Assembly (NCBI RefSeq): GCF_002879885.1
Contig: NZ_PNYA01000006.1
Span: forward strand, 62,001-126,000
Length of the DNA stretch: 64,000 nucleotides
Direction: 5' to 3'
From: Trinickia dabaoshanensis
GTDB taxonomy: Bacteria > Pseudomonadota > Gammaproteobacteria > Burkholderiales > Burkholderiaceae
Position numbers and translations under genes: made by a program
In this document: positions 1-7,976 of the stretch, one piece after another
How the letters are laid out: every line of letters begins with the position of its first letter
Numbering within the stretch: the first letter of the stretch is position 1
The notes under the pieces: generated by a model
Databases searched by the model: none
The model's input: the letters and a program-made list of their open reading frames with translations, nothing else
Told to the model about the DNA's origin: nothing

Positions 1-1085
1 CCTTCGCGGCGCCCCGCTTGCACGAGCGACTCGATCCGCGCGAGTTGCACGGGATCGACGATCGCGCCCATGTCGATCGTCTTGTCGAGCGAAGGCCCCA
101 CGCGCAGCGTCGCCATGCGGCGCTTAAGCTTGGCGATGAAGCGCGCTTCGATACCCTCTTGCACGAGCAGACGCGAGCCCGCGCAACACACTTGCCCTTG
201 GTTGAACCAGATCGCGTCCACGACGCCTTCGACGGCGCCGTCCAAATCGGCGTCCTCGAATACGATGAACGGAGACTTGCCGCCAAGCTCGAGCGTCAAC
301 GATTTGCCCGTACCCGCCGTGGCGGCGCGAATGGAGCGCCCCACTTCGGTCGATCCCGTGAACGCGATCTTTTGCACGTCGGGATGCTCGACGAGCGCGG
401 CGCCCGTCCGGCCATCGCCGGTGACGACATTGAGCACGCCGTCGGGCAGCCCCGCTTGGCTCGCCAACTCGGCGAACAGCAGCGCCGTGAGCGGCGTGTA
501 CTCGGCGGGCTTGAGCACGACGCAGTTGCCGAGCGCGATCGCGGGCGCGACCTTCCACGCCAGCATCAGCAACGGAAAATTCCACGGCACGATCTGACCG
601 ATGACGCCGAGCGGCGCCCATCCCGCAAACTCGGTTTCCTGCAACTGCGCCCAACCGGCGTGGTGCAGGAAATGCCGGGCGACGAGCGGGACGTCGAGGT
701 CGCGCGTCTCGCGGATCGGCTTGCCGTTATCGAGCGCTTCGAGCACGGCGAACAAGCGGCTATGGCGCTGCACCATGCGGGCGAGCGCATACAGATGGCG
801 CGCGCGGCGCGCGCCCCCCGCGGCGAGCCACGCCGGCTGAGCCGCCCGGGCCGCCGCGACGGCGGCATCGATGTCAGGGGCGCCGCCTTGCGCGACTTGC
901 GCCAGCACCTCGCCGGTGGACGGCGCGTGCACGGTGAATTGCTCGCCCGACACGCCGGCACGCCAAGCGCCGCCGATGAAATGACCGAACGATGCGCCGT
1001 GCCGCTCGAGCCAGGCACGGGCGGCTTGATCGTCCTCGGGGGCAGGGGCGTAGTCCATCGTCTGAAAGTATTGCGCAACGCTCAT
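1..1085 (-). CDS. Aldehyde dehydrogenase family protein (3' end outside window)
   Basis: The gene runs off the left edge; about 361 N-terminal codons are present. Reading on the minus strand from the ATG at 1085 gives MSVAQYFQTM and then a typical NAD(P)-dependent ALDH: the Asn-containing PWNFP motif, a LELGGKSPF segment carrying the general-base Glu, and the FNQGQVCCAGSR segment with the catalytic Cys. It starts 10 bp after the deoC stop, so the two are probably co-transcribed. DERA releases acetaldehyde from deoxyribose 5-phosphate, and oxidation of that acetaldehyde to acetate is the likely role. This is inference from context; the substrate cannot be read from the sequence. Confidence 0.88.
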   Translation of the reverse strand, partial: MSVAQYFQTMDYAPAPEDDQAARAWLERHGASFGHFIGGAWRAGVSGEQFTVHAPSTGEVLAQVAQGGAPDIDAAVAAARAAQPAWLAAGGARRARHLYALARMVQRHSRLFAVLEALDNGKPIRETRDLDVPLVARHFLHHAGWAQLQETEFAGWAPLGVIGQIVPWNFPLLMLAWKVAPAIALGNCVVLKPAEYTPLTALLFAELASQAGLPDGVLNVVTGDGRTGAALVEHPDVQKIAFTGSTEVGRSIRAATAGTGKSLTLELGGKSPFIVFEDADLDGAVEGVVDAIWFNQGQVCCAGSRLLVQEGIEARFIAKLKRRMATLRVGPSLDKTIDMGAIVDPVQLARIESLVQAGRRE

Positions 1086-1095
1086 CGCGGATCGC

Positions 1096-2100
1096 TCACG
1101 CTACAGGGTGACGGTTGAAAGCCGAATAGCGGCCGGTGACGTGGTGCTCGAGTTGACGCTCGATGTCGGCAAGCAGGCTCGATGCGCCGATGCGAAAGAG
1201 CGAGGGCTCGAGCCACTCGCGTCCCAGCTCTTCCTTCATGAGGACTTGATAGGCGAGCACGGTCTTGGCGCTCGATACCCCGCCCGCGGGCTTGAAGCCG
1301 ACCCGCGCGCCCGTGCGCTCGCGAAACTCCCGGATCATCCGCACCATCGCGAGCGACACGTCGAGCGTCGCGTTCACGCTTTCCTTGCCGGTCGAGGTCT
1401 TGATGAAATCGGCACCGGCCATCATGCAGACCATCGACGCCTTGGCGACGTTGGCCAAGGTGCGGATATCGCCGGTCGCCAAAATGGCCTTCAGGTGCGC
1501 CGCGCCGCAGGCCGCGCGAAAATCTTGCACCTCGTCGTAGAGCGCGCGCCAGTTGCCGGTGAGGATGTGCTCGCGCGTGACGACGATATCGATCTCGGCG
1601 GCGCCGTCGGCCACCGACGCCTCGATCTCTTTGAGCTTGAGCGGATGCGGGTTCAAACCGGCGGGAAAGCCGGTGGAGACCGCCGCCACCGGAATGCCCG
1701 TGCCGGCGAGCGCATCGGCCGCGGCCGCCACGAAGCGGTGATAGACGCAGACAGCGCCCGTCGCGATCGAATCGGGCGCCAACCCTAGCGCCTCGATCAG
1801 ATCCGCGCGTACCGGGCGCCGCGCCTTCGCGCACAAGCGGCGCACGCGCCCCTCGGTATCGTCGCCGCTCAGGGTCGTGAGATCGATGCAGGTGATGGCC
1901 TTGAGCAGCCACGCGGCCTGCGCGTCCTTCTTGACCGAGCGGCGAGCGGCGAGCGTAGCGGTGCGCCGCTCGACCGCGGAAGGATTGATACGCAAGCCGT
2001 CGATCCAGGCGGCGTCGAACGGCACGCCGCGATTGCGCGCGTCGAGCGCAAAGGCGAGACCGGGTGGCACGACGATCGAATGCGTTGAGGCGTCGGACAT
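1096..2100 (-). CDS. deoC: Deoxyribose-phosphate aldolase (long, DERA-type)
   Basis: A 334-residue class I aldolase that cleaves 2-deoxyribose 5-phosphate to glyceraldehyde 3-phosphate and acetaldehyde. The Schiff-base lysine is K234 in ADFIKTSTGK; the proton-relay residues are D171 in EIDIVV and K270 in GFKPAGG. At 334 aa it is longer than the roughly 220-260 aa typical bacterial enzymes and resembles the roughly 318-aa eukaryotic type, with about 65 extra N-terminal residues. The ATG at 2100 (MSDASTHS) is preferred over an in-frame start at 2181, which would run through the palindrome at 2111-2127. It precedes the ALDH by 10 bp and follows the FGGY kinase by 116 bp. Confidence 0.95.
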   Translation of the reverse strand: MSDASTHSIVVPPGLAFALDARNRGVPFDAAWIDGLRINPSAVERRTATLAARRSVKKDAQAAWLLKAITCIDLTTLSGDDTEGRVRRLCAKARRPVRADLIEALGLAPDSIATGAVCVYHRFVAAAADALAGTGIPVAAVSTGFPAGLNPHPLKLKEIEASVADGAAEIDIVVTREHILTGNWRALYDEVQDFRAACGAAHLKAILATGDIRTLANVAKASMVCMMAGADFIKTSTGKESVNATLDVSLAMVRMIREFRERTGARVGFKPAGGVSSAKTVLAYQVLMKEELGREWLEPSLFRIGASSLLADIERQLEHHVTGRYSAFNRHPVA

Positions 2101-2110
2101 AGGCACAAGC

Positions 2111-2127
2111 GTTGTGCGATGCACAAC
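2111..2127. promoter_or_regulatory. Perfect palindrome upstream of deoC (candidate operator)
   Basis: GTTGTGC-GAT-GCACAAC is a perfect 7-bp inverted repeat with a 3-bp spacer, ending 10 bp before the deoC start. The geometry suits a dimeric repressor of the LacI, DeoR or IclR kind. It does not resemble the E. coli DeoR or CytR sites I know, and no regulator gene is adjacent inside the window. Confidence 0.5.
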
Positions 2128-2216
2128 ATACCGTGATGGTTTGTTTGCATCGATCCTAAGCCTATGAAACGATCGTGACAATACGTCGTTACAATTTTAT
2201 CGAAACAGGCAAAACA

Positions 2217-3770
2217 TCACCGCGCTTCGCGCAAGCGGTGCATCGACGGCATCAGCGCCGGATAGAGTGCCTTGTAGACGTCGAAGTGGCGGGCATAGAC
2301 CTCTCGGCGAGCGGCATCGGGGCGAGCACGCTCGCGCAAGCTCACCCATCCGCGCTGCGCGTCCTCGTGCGTGACGGCGCCGACACCCAAGGCGGCCAAA
2401 AGCGCGGCGCCCATGGCGGCCTCGACCTCCTGTTCGATCGTGAACACGGGGTAGCCGGTCACGTCGGCGATGATTTGCATCCACAAGTCGGAATGCGCGG
2501 CACCGCCCACGACGATCAAACGCTCGTCGAGCGCAGGCTCACCGGCGCCGCGCCGTCCCGCTTCGATGTTGTGCATGAGCGCGAAGGCCACGCCCTCGAG
2601 CACGGCGCGATACAGATGCGAGCGCGTATGGACGAGGTTCAAGCCGACGAACGCCCCGCTTGCCTGTGCGTCCCAAATGGGACTGCGCTCGCCCATCAGG
2701 TACGGCAGGAACACGATGCCCTCGCAGCCCGCGGGCACGCGCGCCGCCGACTCCTCGAGCAAGCGATGTGGATCGCCGTGCGCCGTGGCGCGCGCCGCTT
2801 CGATCTCTTCATGGCAGAACTGATCGCGGTACCAGGCGACCGATGCGCCGGCGCTGATCGCACCGCCGAATACATAAAGATCGCGGCGGCCGTTCAATAC
2901 ATGGGGCATGGCCACGAGACCGCGCGCCGCATCGACGTGCTGATCGATATAACCCCAGCACATGCTGGTGCCGATCATCGCCACGTGCTGACCGGTACGC
3001 GTCGCCCCCGCCGCGAACGTCGCGACAGCGGCATCGACGCCGCCCGCGACGATCGGCGTGCCGGCTTGCAGACCCAAGCGCTCGGACCATTCGGGCAGGA
3101 GCCGGCCCACGATGTCGGTGGACTCGACGAGGCGCTCGGGCATCATCGCCGCCGGGATGCCCAGCATGGACAACGCCTCCTCCGACCAGGCGCGCGCCGC
3201 GATGTCGTACACGCCGCCGATGTTGCCCGCCGAACTGTGATCGACGGCCAGCTCGCCCGTCAGCAGGTAGGCCAGGTAGGCATTGGGCGGAAGCAGATAG
3301 CGCGTTTTGGCCCACACCTGCGGTTCGTGTTCGCGCAGCCAGAGCATTTTCGTGAAGCCGTAATAGCTGTCGACGCCGTTGCCCGAGATCCGCTGAAGCC
3401 GCTCGAGGTCGACATGGCGCCGCACCCACTCGACTTGGTCGGTGGCGCGCCGATCCATCCAGATCAGACACGGGTAAAGCGGCGTCATCGATTCGTCGAC
3501 GGGAATGCCCGAGCCGCCGTACAGGCTGCTGATCGCGACGGCGGCGATCTCGTTCGCCGCGATGCCCGCCTCGCGTGCGGCCCGCGTGCAGGCGGCGATG
3601 CATGTCTCTACGGCATCGCACCACACGCTCGGCCACTGCTCAGCCCAAAGCGGCTTGGGGTTATCGGGCCGGTATCCGCTCGAATGCTGCGCGACGATCT
3701 TCCCGCCTGCATCCGTGAGTAGGGCCTTCGTGCTTTGCGTGCCGATATCGATGCCGATGAAATAGCGCAT
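2217..3770 (-). CDS. FGGY-family carbohydrate kinase (xylulokinase-like)
   Basis: A 517-residue ATP-dependent sugar kinase of the FGGY fold. The N-terminal phosphate-binding loop DIGTQSTKALLTD is at residues 8-20, and the GGVDAAVATFAAG segment carries the likely catalytic base D246. Length fits xylulokinase/ribulokinase relatives (480-550 aa). The start at 3770 (MRYFIGIDIG) follows a GGGAGGGGAAGG-like ribosome site. It lies between the HD oxygenase gene (85 bp upstream) and deoC (116 bp downstream) on the same strand. With deoC and an ALDH next to it, it may phosphorylate deoxyribose or a related sugar in place of the PfkB-type deoxyribokinase. That substrate is a guess; xylulose or another ketose is possible. 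Confidence 0.85.
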   Translation of the reverse strand: MRYFIGIDIGTQSTKALLTDAGGKIVAQHSSGYRPDNPKPLWAEQWPSVWCDAVETCIAACTRAAREAGIAANEIAAVAISSLYGGSGIPVDESMTPLYPCLIWMDRRATDQVEWVRRHVDLERLQRISGNGVDSYYGFTKMLWLREHEPQVWAKTRYLLPPNAYLAYLLTGELAVDHSSAGNIGGVYDIAARAWSEEALSMLGIPAAMMPERLVESTDIVGRLLPEWSERLGLQAGTPIVAGGVDAAVATFAAGATRTGQHVAMIGTSMCWGYIDQHVDAARGLVAMPHVLNGRRDLYVFGGAISAGASVAWYRDQFCHEEIEAARATAHGDPHRLLEESAARVPAGCEGIVFLPYLMGERSPIWDAQASGAFVGLNLVHTRSHLYRAVLEGVAFALMHNIEAGRRGAGEPALDERLIVVGGAAHSDLWMQIIADVTGYPVFTIEQEVEAAMGAALLAALGVGAVTHEDAQRGWVSLRERARPDAARREVYARHFDVYKALYPALMPSMHRLREAR

Positions 3771-3855
3771 GCCTTCCCCTCCCGTCGAGATTGGTCGAGA
3801 TCACGAACATGGTGAGCATACCTAAACAACGGCAAGGCTGGGCAACCGGCGAGTA

Positions 3856-4416
3856 TCAGCCGCGCGCGTGAACCTCGATCGCTCGGCCCACGACGCCGAG
3901 AAAATGCGCGAGATCGGGCGTGGACCGATGGGGGTCTTTGGCCGCGTCGTCCCATCGGCGCAGCTTCACGGCGTCGCTCGCGTAGGGCTTTTCGATGAAC
4001 GCTTGCGCTTGCGCCGTATCGAACACGCCGCCTTGCAGGGCAAGGGAACGTACCGAATCCGCGGAGAGCCGCTCGGCGTAACCGCGATCGACCGCACATA
4101 GATAGCGCTTCGCGTCGACATGCAACCGAATCGGTTCGAGCACACTGTCCGGCAATAGGGGCCGCAGGAACGGCAAGGCGAAGTATTGATGACGATCGTC
4201 GATGCCGCGCTCGCTCGGCGTGTCGCCTTGCAAGTTCAGCAGATGCCCGAGATCGTGCAAGAAGGCAGCCGCGACGAGCGCATCGCTCGCACCGGCTTCC
4301 TCAGCGAGCGTGCCGCTTTGCAGCGCATGCTGCAATTGCGTCACCGGCTCGCCGCTGTAGGCGATCGGGCCGTGCCGCTCGAATAGAAAGCGAATGTCGT
4401 CCAGGCTCAAGGCCAT
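3856..4416 (-). CDS. PhnZ-type HD-domain phosphonate oxygenase (phosphonate-operon HD protein)
   Basis: A 186-residue HD-domain protein of the kind found in phosphonate operons. Candidate di-iron and active-site residues are Y20, E23, H30, H54-D55, H76, H99 and K103. Their spacing (3, 7, 24, 22, 23, 4) nearly reproduces Y24/E27/H34/H58-D59/H80/H104/K108 of the mixed-valent di-iron oxygenase PhnZ, as I remember that numbering. PhnZ oxidatively cleaves the C-P bond of 1-hydroxy-2-aminoethylphosphonate. The gene begins 4 bp after phnY with GGGGGTGA ahead of the ATG, so it is translated with the PhnA-PhnY operon. No 2-oxoglutarate oxygenase that would make the PhnZ substrate is present, so the true substrate is unknown. 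Confidence 0.85.
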   Translation of the reverse strand: MALSLDDIRFLFERHGPIAYSGEPVTQLQHALQSGTLAEEAGASDALVAAAFLHDLGHLLNLQGDTPSERGIDDRHQYFALPFLRPLLPDSVLEPIRLHVDAKRYLCAVDRGYAERLSADSVRSLALQGGVFDTAQAQAFIEKPYASDAVKLRRWDDAAKDPHRSTPDLAHFLGVVGRAIEVHARG

Positions 4417-4420
4417 CGCT

Positions 4421-5884
4421 TCACCCCCAAGGCAAAGAAAACGTCTTCAGATTCGTGAAGCTTTTCATCGCTTCCTGCACGCCTTCCTTGTAGCCGAGCC
4501 CCGAATCCTTGATCCCGCCGAACGGCGTCAGCTCGATGCGGTAGCCGGGCACTTCCCAAACATTGACCGTGCCCACGTGCAATTCGTTGACGAAGCGCGC
4601 GATCAGGTCCTGCCGGTTCGTGCAAATACCCGACGACAACCCGAACGGCGTGCCGTTGCTCAGCGCGATGGCCTCGTCGATCGAGTCGAACGTCATGATG
4701 GGCGAGACGGGTCCGAAGGTTTCTTCGCGCACGAGCGTCATCGAGGGAGTCACGCGATCGAGCACCGTCGGCGCATACAAGGCGCCGTCGCGGCGATGCC
4801 CCGCGAGCAGGCGCGCCCCGCCCGCGATGGCCTCGTTCACGCGCGCTTCGAACGTGCACGCGGCCTGCTCGTCGATGACGGTGCCCATCCGGTTGGCCGC
4901 ATCGAATGGATCGCCGTACGTCCACGCGCGCGTCATATCCACGACGCACTCGGCGAACGCATCGGCAATGCGCCGATCGACGAGCATGCGTTTGACCGCC
5001 GTGCAACGTTGCCCCGAGTTGCGATAGGAGCCTTGCACGGCCAATTGCGCCGCGCGCTCCACGTCGGCATCATCGAGCACGATCAGCGGATCGTTACCGC
5101 CCAACTCGAGCACCGTGCGCCGGTACCCGGCACGGCTCGCGATGTACTTGCCGATCGCCACGCCGCCCGTGAACGTGACGAGCGTCACGAGCGGGTGGGC
5201 GATCAGCGCGTCGGCGATTTCGCGCGGATCGCCCGTCAGCACCTGCAGCATCGGTGCGGGCAGTCCCGCTTCGTAGAGCAGGTCGGCCAGCCACAACGCC
5301 GAAAGCGGCACCTTCTCCGAAGGCTTGAGCACCACTCGATTGTTCGTCGCGATCGCCGGCGCGATCTTGTGGGCGACCTGGTTCATCGGGTGATTGAACG
5401 GCGTAATCGCAACGATCACGCCCGGCAAAGGCTCGCGTTGCGTGAAGACGCGACGCTGCTTGCCGTGCGGCGTCAGATCGCAGGAAAAGCTCTGAGCGTC
5501 GTCGCGCAGGGCCTCGATCGCTGCGAACTTGAACACGTCGGCCACACGCCCGATCTCATAGCGCGAGTCTTCTTTCGACAGGCCCGATTCGAGCGTGATG
5601 AGATCGGATGCGGCTTCCAGGCGCTCGCGCAGCAACGCGGCCGCGCGCTCCAAGATCTGTGCGCGCTCGAAGCGCGTGAGCGTCGGCCGGTAGGCGCATG
5701 CGTATTCGAATGCGGCGCCTACGTCGTCGACGCTCGCGAGCGGCACCGTACCCACACGCAAGCCCGTGTACGGATCGAAGACATCGAGCGTGCGCTCGCG
5801 CGTTGCGCGCTCGCCGCATAAGCGCAACGCCTCGGCGCGGAACGCGTCGTGGTTGCGAACGGGTCCGTCGAGCACGGCGTTCAT
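4421..5884 (-). CDS. phnY: Phosphonoacetaldehyde dehydrogenase
   Basis: A 487-residue ALDH-superfamily enzyme that oxidises phosphonoacetaldehyde to phosphonoacetate with NAD+. The catalytic cysteine is C294 in NSGQRCTAVKR, and the adjacent R293 together with H165 in TPFNHPMN corresponds to the phosphonate-contacting Arg/His pair described for the Sinorhizobium enzyme. E260 in VLELGGND is the general base. The ATG at 5884 overlaps the phnA TGA as ATGA, implying translational coupling. Placement between phnA and an HD oxygenase gene in a 2-AEP cluster separates it from general aldehyde dehydrogenases. The symbol phnY is also used elsewhere for an unrelated 2-oxoglutarate oxygenase. Confidence 0.93.
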   Translation of the reverse strand: MNAVLDGPVRNHDAFRAEALRLCGERATRERTLDVFDPYTGLRVGTVPLASVDDVGAAFEYACAYRPTLTRFERAQILERAAALLRERLEAASDLITLESGLSKEDSRYEIGRVADVFKFAAIEALRDDAQSFSCDLTPHGKQRRVFTQREPLPGVIVAITPFNHPMNQVAHKIAPAIATNNRVVLKPSEKVPLSALWLADLLYEAGLPAPMLQVLTGDPREIADALIAHPLVTLVTFTGGVAIGKYIASRAGYRRTVLELGGNDPLIVLDDADVERAAQLAVQGSYRNSGQRCTAVKRMLVDRRIADAFAECVVDMTRAWTYGDPFDAANRMGTVIDEQAACTFEARVNEAIAGGARLLAGHRRDGALYAPTVLDRVTPSMTLVREETFGPVSPIMTFDSIDEAIALSNGTPFGLSSGICTNRQDLIARFVNELHVGTVNVWEVPGYRIELTPFGGIKDSGLGYKEGVQEAMKSFTNLKTFSLPWG

Positions 5885-7176
5885 TCTTGCCTCGCGTGGT
5901 TCAGTGCGATATCGAATACGTCGAAGTTGCGCAAGCGGCGGCCACCGAATAGCCGGTCGATCCGCTCGACGCGCCGATTGAAAACGAGCGGCACCGTTTG
6001 TTCCGACAGCCCGCCATGGGAGCGCAGCGGCACCGTCAGTCCCGACAAGTCGTGAGCCGCGCGGCGCGTGCCGATCGTCACGTCGCGACGCGAGACGACG
6101 ACGATGTCGCCGATCCGTTCGGGCATCAGCTCGAAACGCTCGCTCGCCTCAGCGTTTCCGATTGCGAGTTCGATGCCGTCGAGCGCCGCGATACGTTCCA
6201 TCGCGGGTGCGATATCGTCAGCCTCGCTCATGTAGACCGTCGCGAACGAGCCGAGCGCGCCGTGGTGCACGACGTACGGATCGGTGATCGGCAACACGAC
6301 GCGCGAGCGCGACGCCCCGAGCCATTCGTCCAACGCGTCCTGCAAATAGACGACGTTCGGCTTGCCCGTCTTCGGATCGTGCTTCGCGTTCATGCCGTGA
6401 TCCGCCGTGAGCCCGATCGTCCAGCCGAGCGCATCGAGCCGTGCTAGATAGCCGTCCATCATCGCGTAGAACGCATTCGCACCTTCGCTGCCGGGCGCGC
6501 ACTTGTGCTGCACGTAGTCCGTCGTCGAGAGATACATGAGGTCCGCCTCGCCGCGCTCGGCCAAACGCACGCCCGAGGCGAACACGAACTCCGACAGCGC
6601 CGCGCTGTAGACGTCGGGAACGGACAAGCCGGTGAGCGTGCGGGCGTCTTCGATCCCGTTCTCGGCGAGCGTCGCGCAATCGGCTTTTTCGGCGGAGAAG
6701 CAGATGCCGTCCAATTGCCAGCCGAGCAAACGTCGCAGCTTGTCTTTCGCCGTCACGACCGCCACGCGGGCGCCCGCGCGCGCCGCCGCGGCGAGCAACG
6801 TGCCGGCGCGCAAATAGGCCGGGTCGTTCATCATGACTTCGGCGCCTTTGCCGTCGTTCGCGCGCGGGTCCCAGAAGTAATTGCCGCAGATGCCGTGGAC
6901 CGACGGCGGCACCCCGCACACGATCGACAGGTTGTTCGGATTCGTGAACGAGGGCATCGCACAATCGGCGCGCACGGCCGTCGCGCCATCGCCTCGCAGC
7001 AAACGGGCGATGAACGGTGCCGCCCCGGCCGCCGCCGCGGCCTCGAGATAATCGAACTCGCAGCCGTCGACGCAGACGACGGCCACGGGCCGCGCGGCAA
7101 GCCCCCGCACGTCATAGGCGCGGCCGTTCACTTCGATCGTTGCGCCGTGATCCGCGCGCTCATTTGCCTGCTGCAT
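5881..7176 (-). CDS. phnA: Phosphonoacetate hydrolase
   Basis: A 431-residue alkaline-phosphatase-superfamily di-zinc enzyme that hydrolyses the C-P bond of phosphonoacetate to acetate and phosphate. Visible metal and nucleophile positions are D38 (VDGCEFDY), T78 (PSFTNPNN, the nucleophile), D220 and H224 (STTDYVQH), D259-H260 (TADHGMN) and H387 (RSHGGLS). The start at 7176 (MQQANERADH) is chosen because the longer reading would lie mostly inside the upstream regulator gene in a low-quality Arg-rich frame. It overlaps the end of the GntR gene by 17 bp and the start of phnY by 4 bp, so phnR-phnA-phnY-HD read as one operon. Confidence 0.95.
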   Translation of the reverse strand: MQQANERADHGATIEVNGRAYDVRGLAARPVAVVCVDGCEFDYLEAAAAAGAAPFIARLLRGDGATAVRADCAMPSFTNPNNLSIVCGVPPSVHGICGNYFWDPRANDGKGAEVMMNDPAYLRAGTLLAAAARAGARVAVVTAKDKLRRLLGWQLDGICFSAEKADCATLAENGIEDARTLTGLSVPDVYSAALSEFVFASGVRLAERGEADLMYLSTTDYVQHKCAPGSEGANAFYAMMDGYLARLDALGWTIGLTADHGMNAKHDPKTGKPNVVYLQDALDEWLGASRSRVVLPITDPYVVHHGALGSFATVYMSEADDIAPAMERIAALDGIELAIGNAEASERFELMPERIGDIVVVSRRDVTIGTRRAAHDLSGLTVPLRSHGGLSEQTVPLVFNRRVERIDRLFGGRRLRNFDVFDIALNHARQE

Positions 7177-7888
7177 CGTGTTCCTCGTCTTCAAAGTATT
7201 CGTCACCGCGCCCTGCCGCCCGCCCGACCGCCGTTTGCCGCGCGCGCGCCAAGCCGCCCGCCACGTGCGCGTGCATCGCCGCCGCGGCGGCTTCGCCGTC
7301 GCGCGCCGCGAGCGCGGCCACGATCTCGCGGTGTTCGGCGAGCGAGCGCTGCGCCGCGTCGTCCGTGACCGCCAGCGCGGCACGGCGAAACAGATTCAGT
7401 TCGCCGACCAACCGGCGATAGGTCTCGGCCAGCTTCGCATTGCCGGCGTGGGCGACGATCGCGTCATGAAACGCGATGTTTTCGCGCGCATAGCTCGAGA
7501 GGTCGCCCTCGTCCAACGTCGCGCGCATCCGCTCGAGCGAGGCCGAGAGGGCCGCAAGCTGCGCCTCGCCGATACGCTGCGCGAGCATCCGGCAAGCCGC
7601 TTCTTCGAGCGCAGCGCGCACCGCATAGATCTCGGCCGCCTCCTCGAGCGTGACCGTGCGCACGAATACGCCGCGGTTCTTGTGCGTCCGCACGAGCCCG
7701 ATCTGCTCGAGCGCGCGAAACGCTTCCCTCACGGGCCCGCGCGACACCTGCAAACGTCCCGCCCAATACGCCTCGTTGAGCTTCTCGCCCGGCGCGAGCC
7801 TTCCCTCCACGATCTCCCGCTCGAGCGCATCGCGCACCAGCGCCGTCAACGAATGGCGCCGCACCACCTCGATCGTATTCAGTTCCAT
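7160..7888 (-). CDS. GntR-family (FCD subfamily) regulator of the phosphonate operon
   Basis: A 242-residue regulator with an N-terminal winged helix (about residues 10-75, VSRGPVREAFRAL as recognition region) and a C-terminal FCD ligand domain. The FCD metal-binding histidines are visible in AFHDAIVAH, AEHREIV and MHAHV. The ATG at 7888 (MELNTIEVV) is preferred; an in-frame GTG at 7918 would place the tandem repeat at 7901-7920 inside the gene. It is the first gene of the phnA-phnY-HD unit and overlaps phnA. It probably controls that operon, and perhaps phnW and phnS, through the shared 17-bp element. Confidence 0.9.
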   Translation of the reverse strand: MELNTIEVVRRHSLTALVRDALEREIVEGRLAPGEKLNEAYWAGRLQVSRGPVREAFRALEQIGLVRTHKNRGVFVRTVTLEEAAEIYAVRAALEEAACRMLAQRIGEAQLAALSASLERMRATLDEGDLSSYARENIAFHDAIVAHAGNAKLAETYRRLVGELNLFRRAALAVTDDAAQRSLAEHREIVAALAARDGEAAAAAMHAHVAGGLARARQTAVGRAAGRGDEYFEDEEHDAAGK

Positions 7889-7900
7889 ATTATTCGTCAC

Positions 7901-7920
7901 TTTGCCACATTTTGCCACAT
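7901..7920. promoter_or_regulatory. Tandem 10-bp direct repeat, candidate phn operator A
   Basis: TTTGCCACAT occurs twice in direct tandem with a 10-bp period, 12 bp upstream of the GntR start. The first 17 bp match 12265-12281 in the phnS/phnW intergenic region at 16 of 17 positions. Spacing of one helical turn recalls PhoB-type direct repeats, but those use an 11-bp period and a different core. The local GntR protein is the other candidate ligand, although that family usually binds inverted repeats. Confidence 0.6.
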
Positions 7921-7976
7921 GCGTGGACGCGCGTCATGGCCGGAACGCTCGCGCGGTGAGCGGGTGAAACGCTTCT

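Noticed and set aside
4394-5821. A 475-codon frame antisense to phnY
   Set aside because: Mirror frame of a confirmed ALDH gene with no ribosome site or domain.
7901-7920. Classical PhoB box
   Set aside because: The direct repeats have a 10-bp period and a TTTGCCACAT core, whereas the PhoB box uses 11 bp and a CTGTCAT-like core. Kept only as an unnamed operator candidate.
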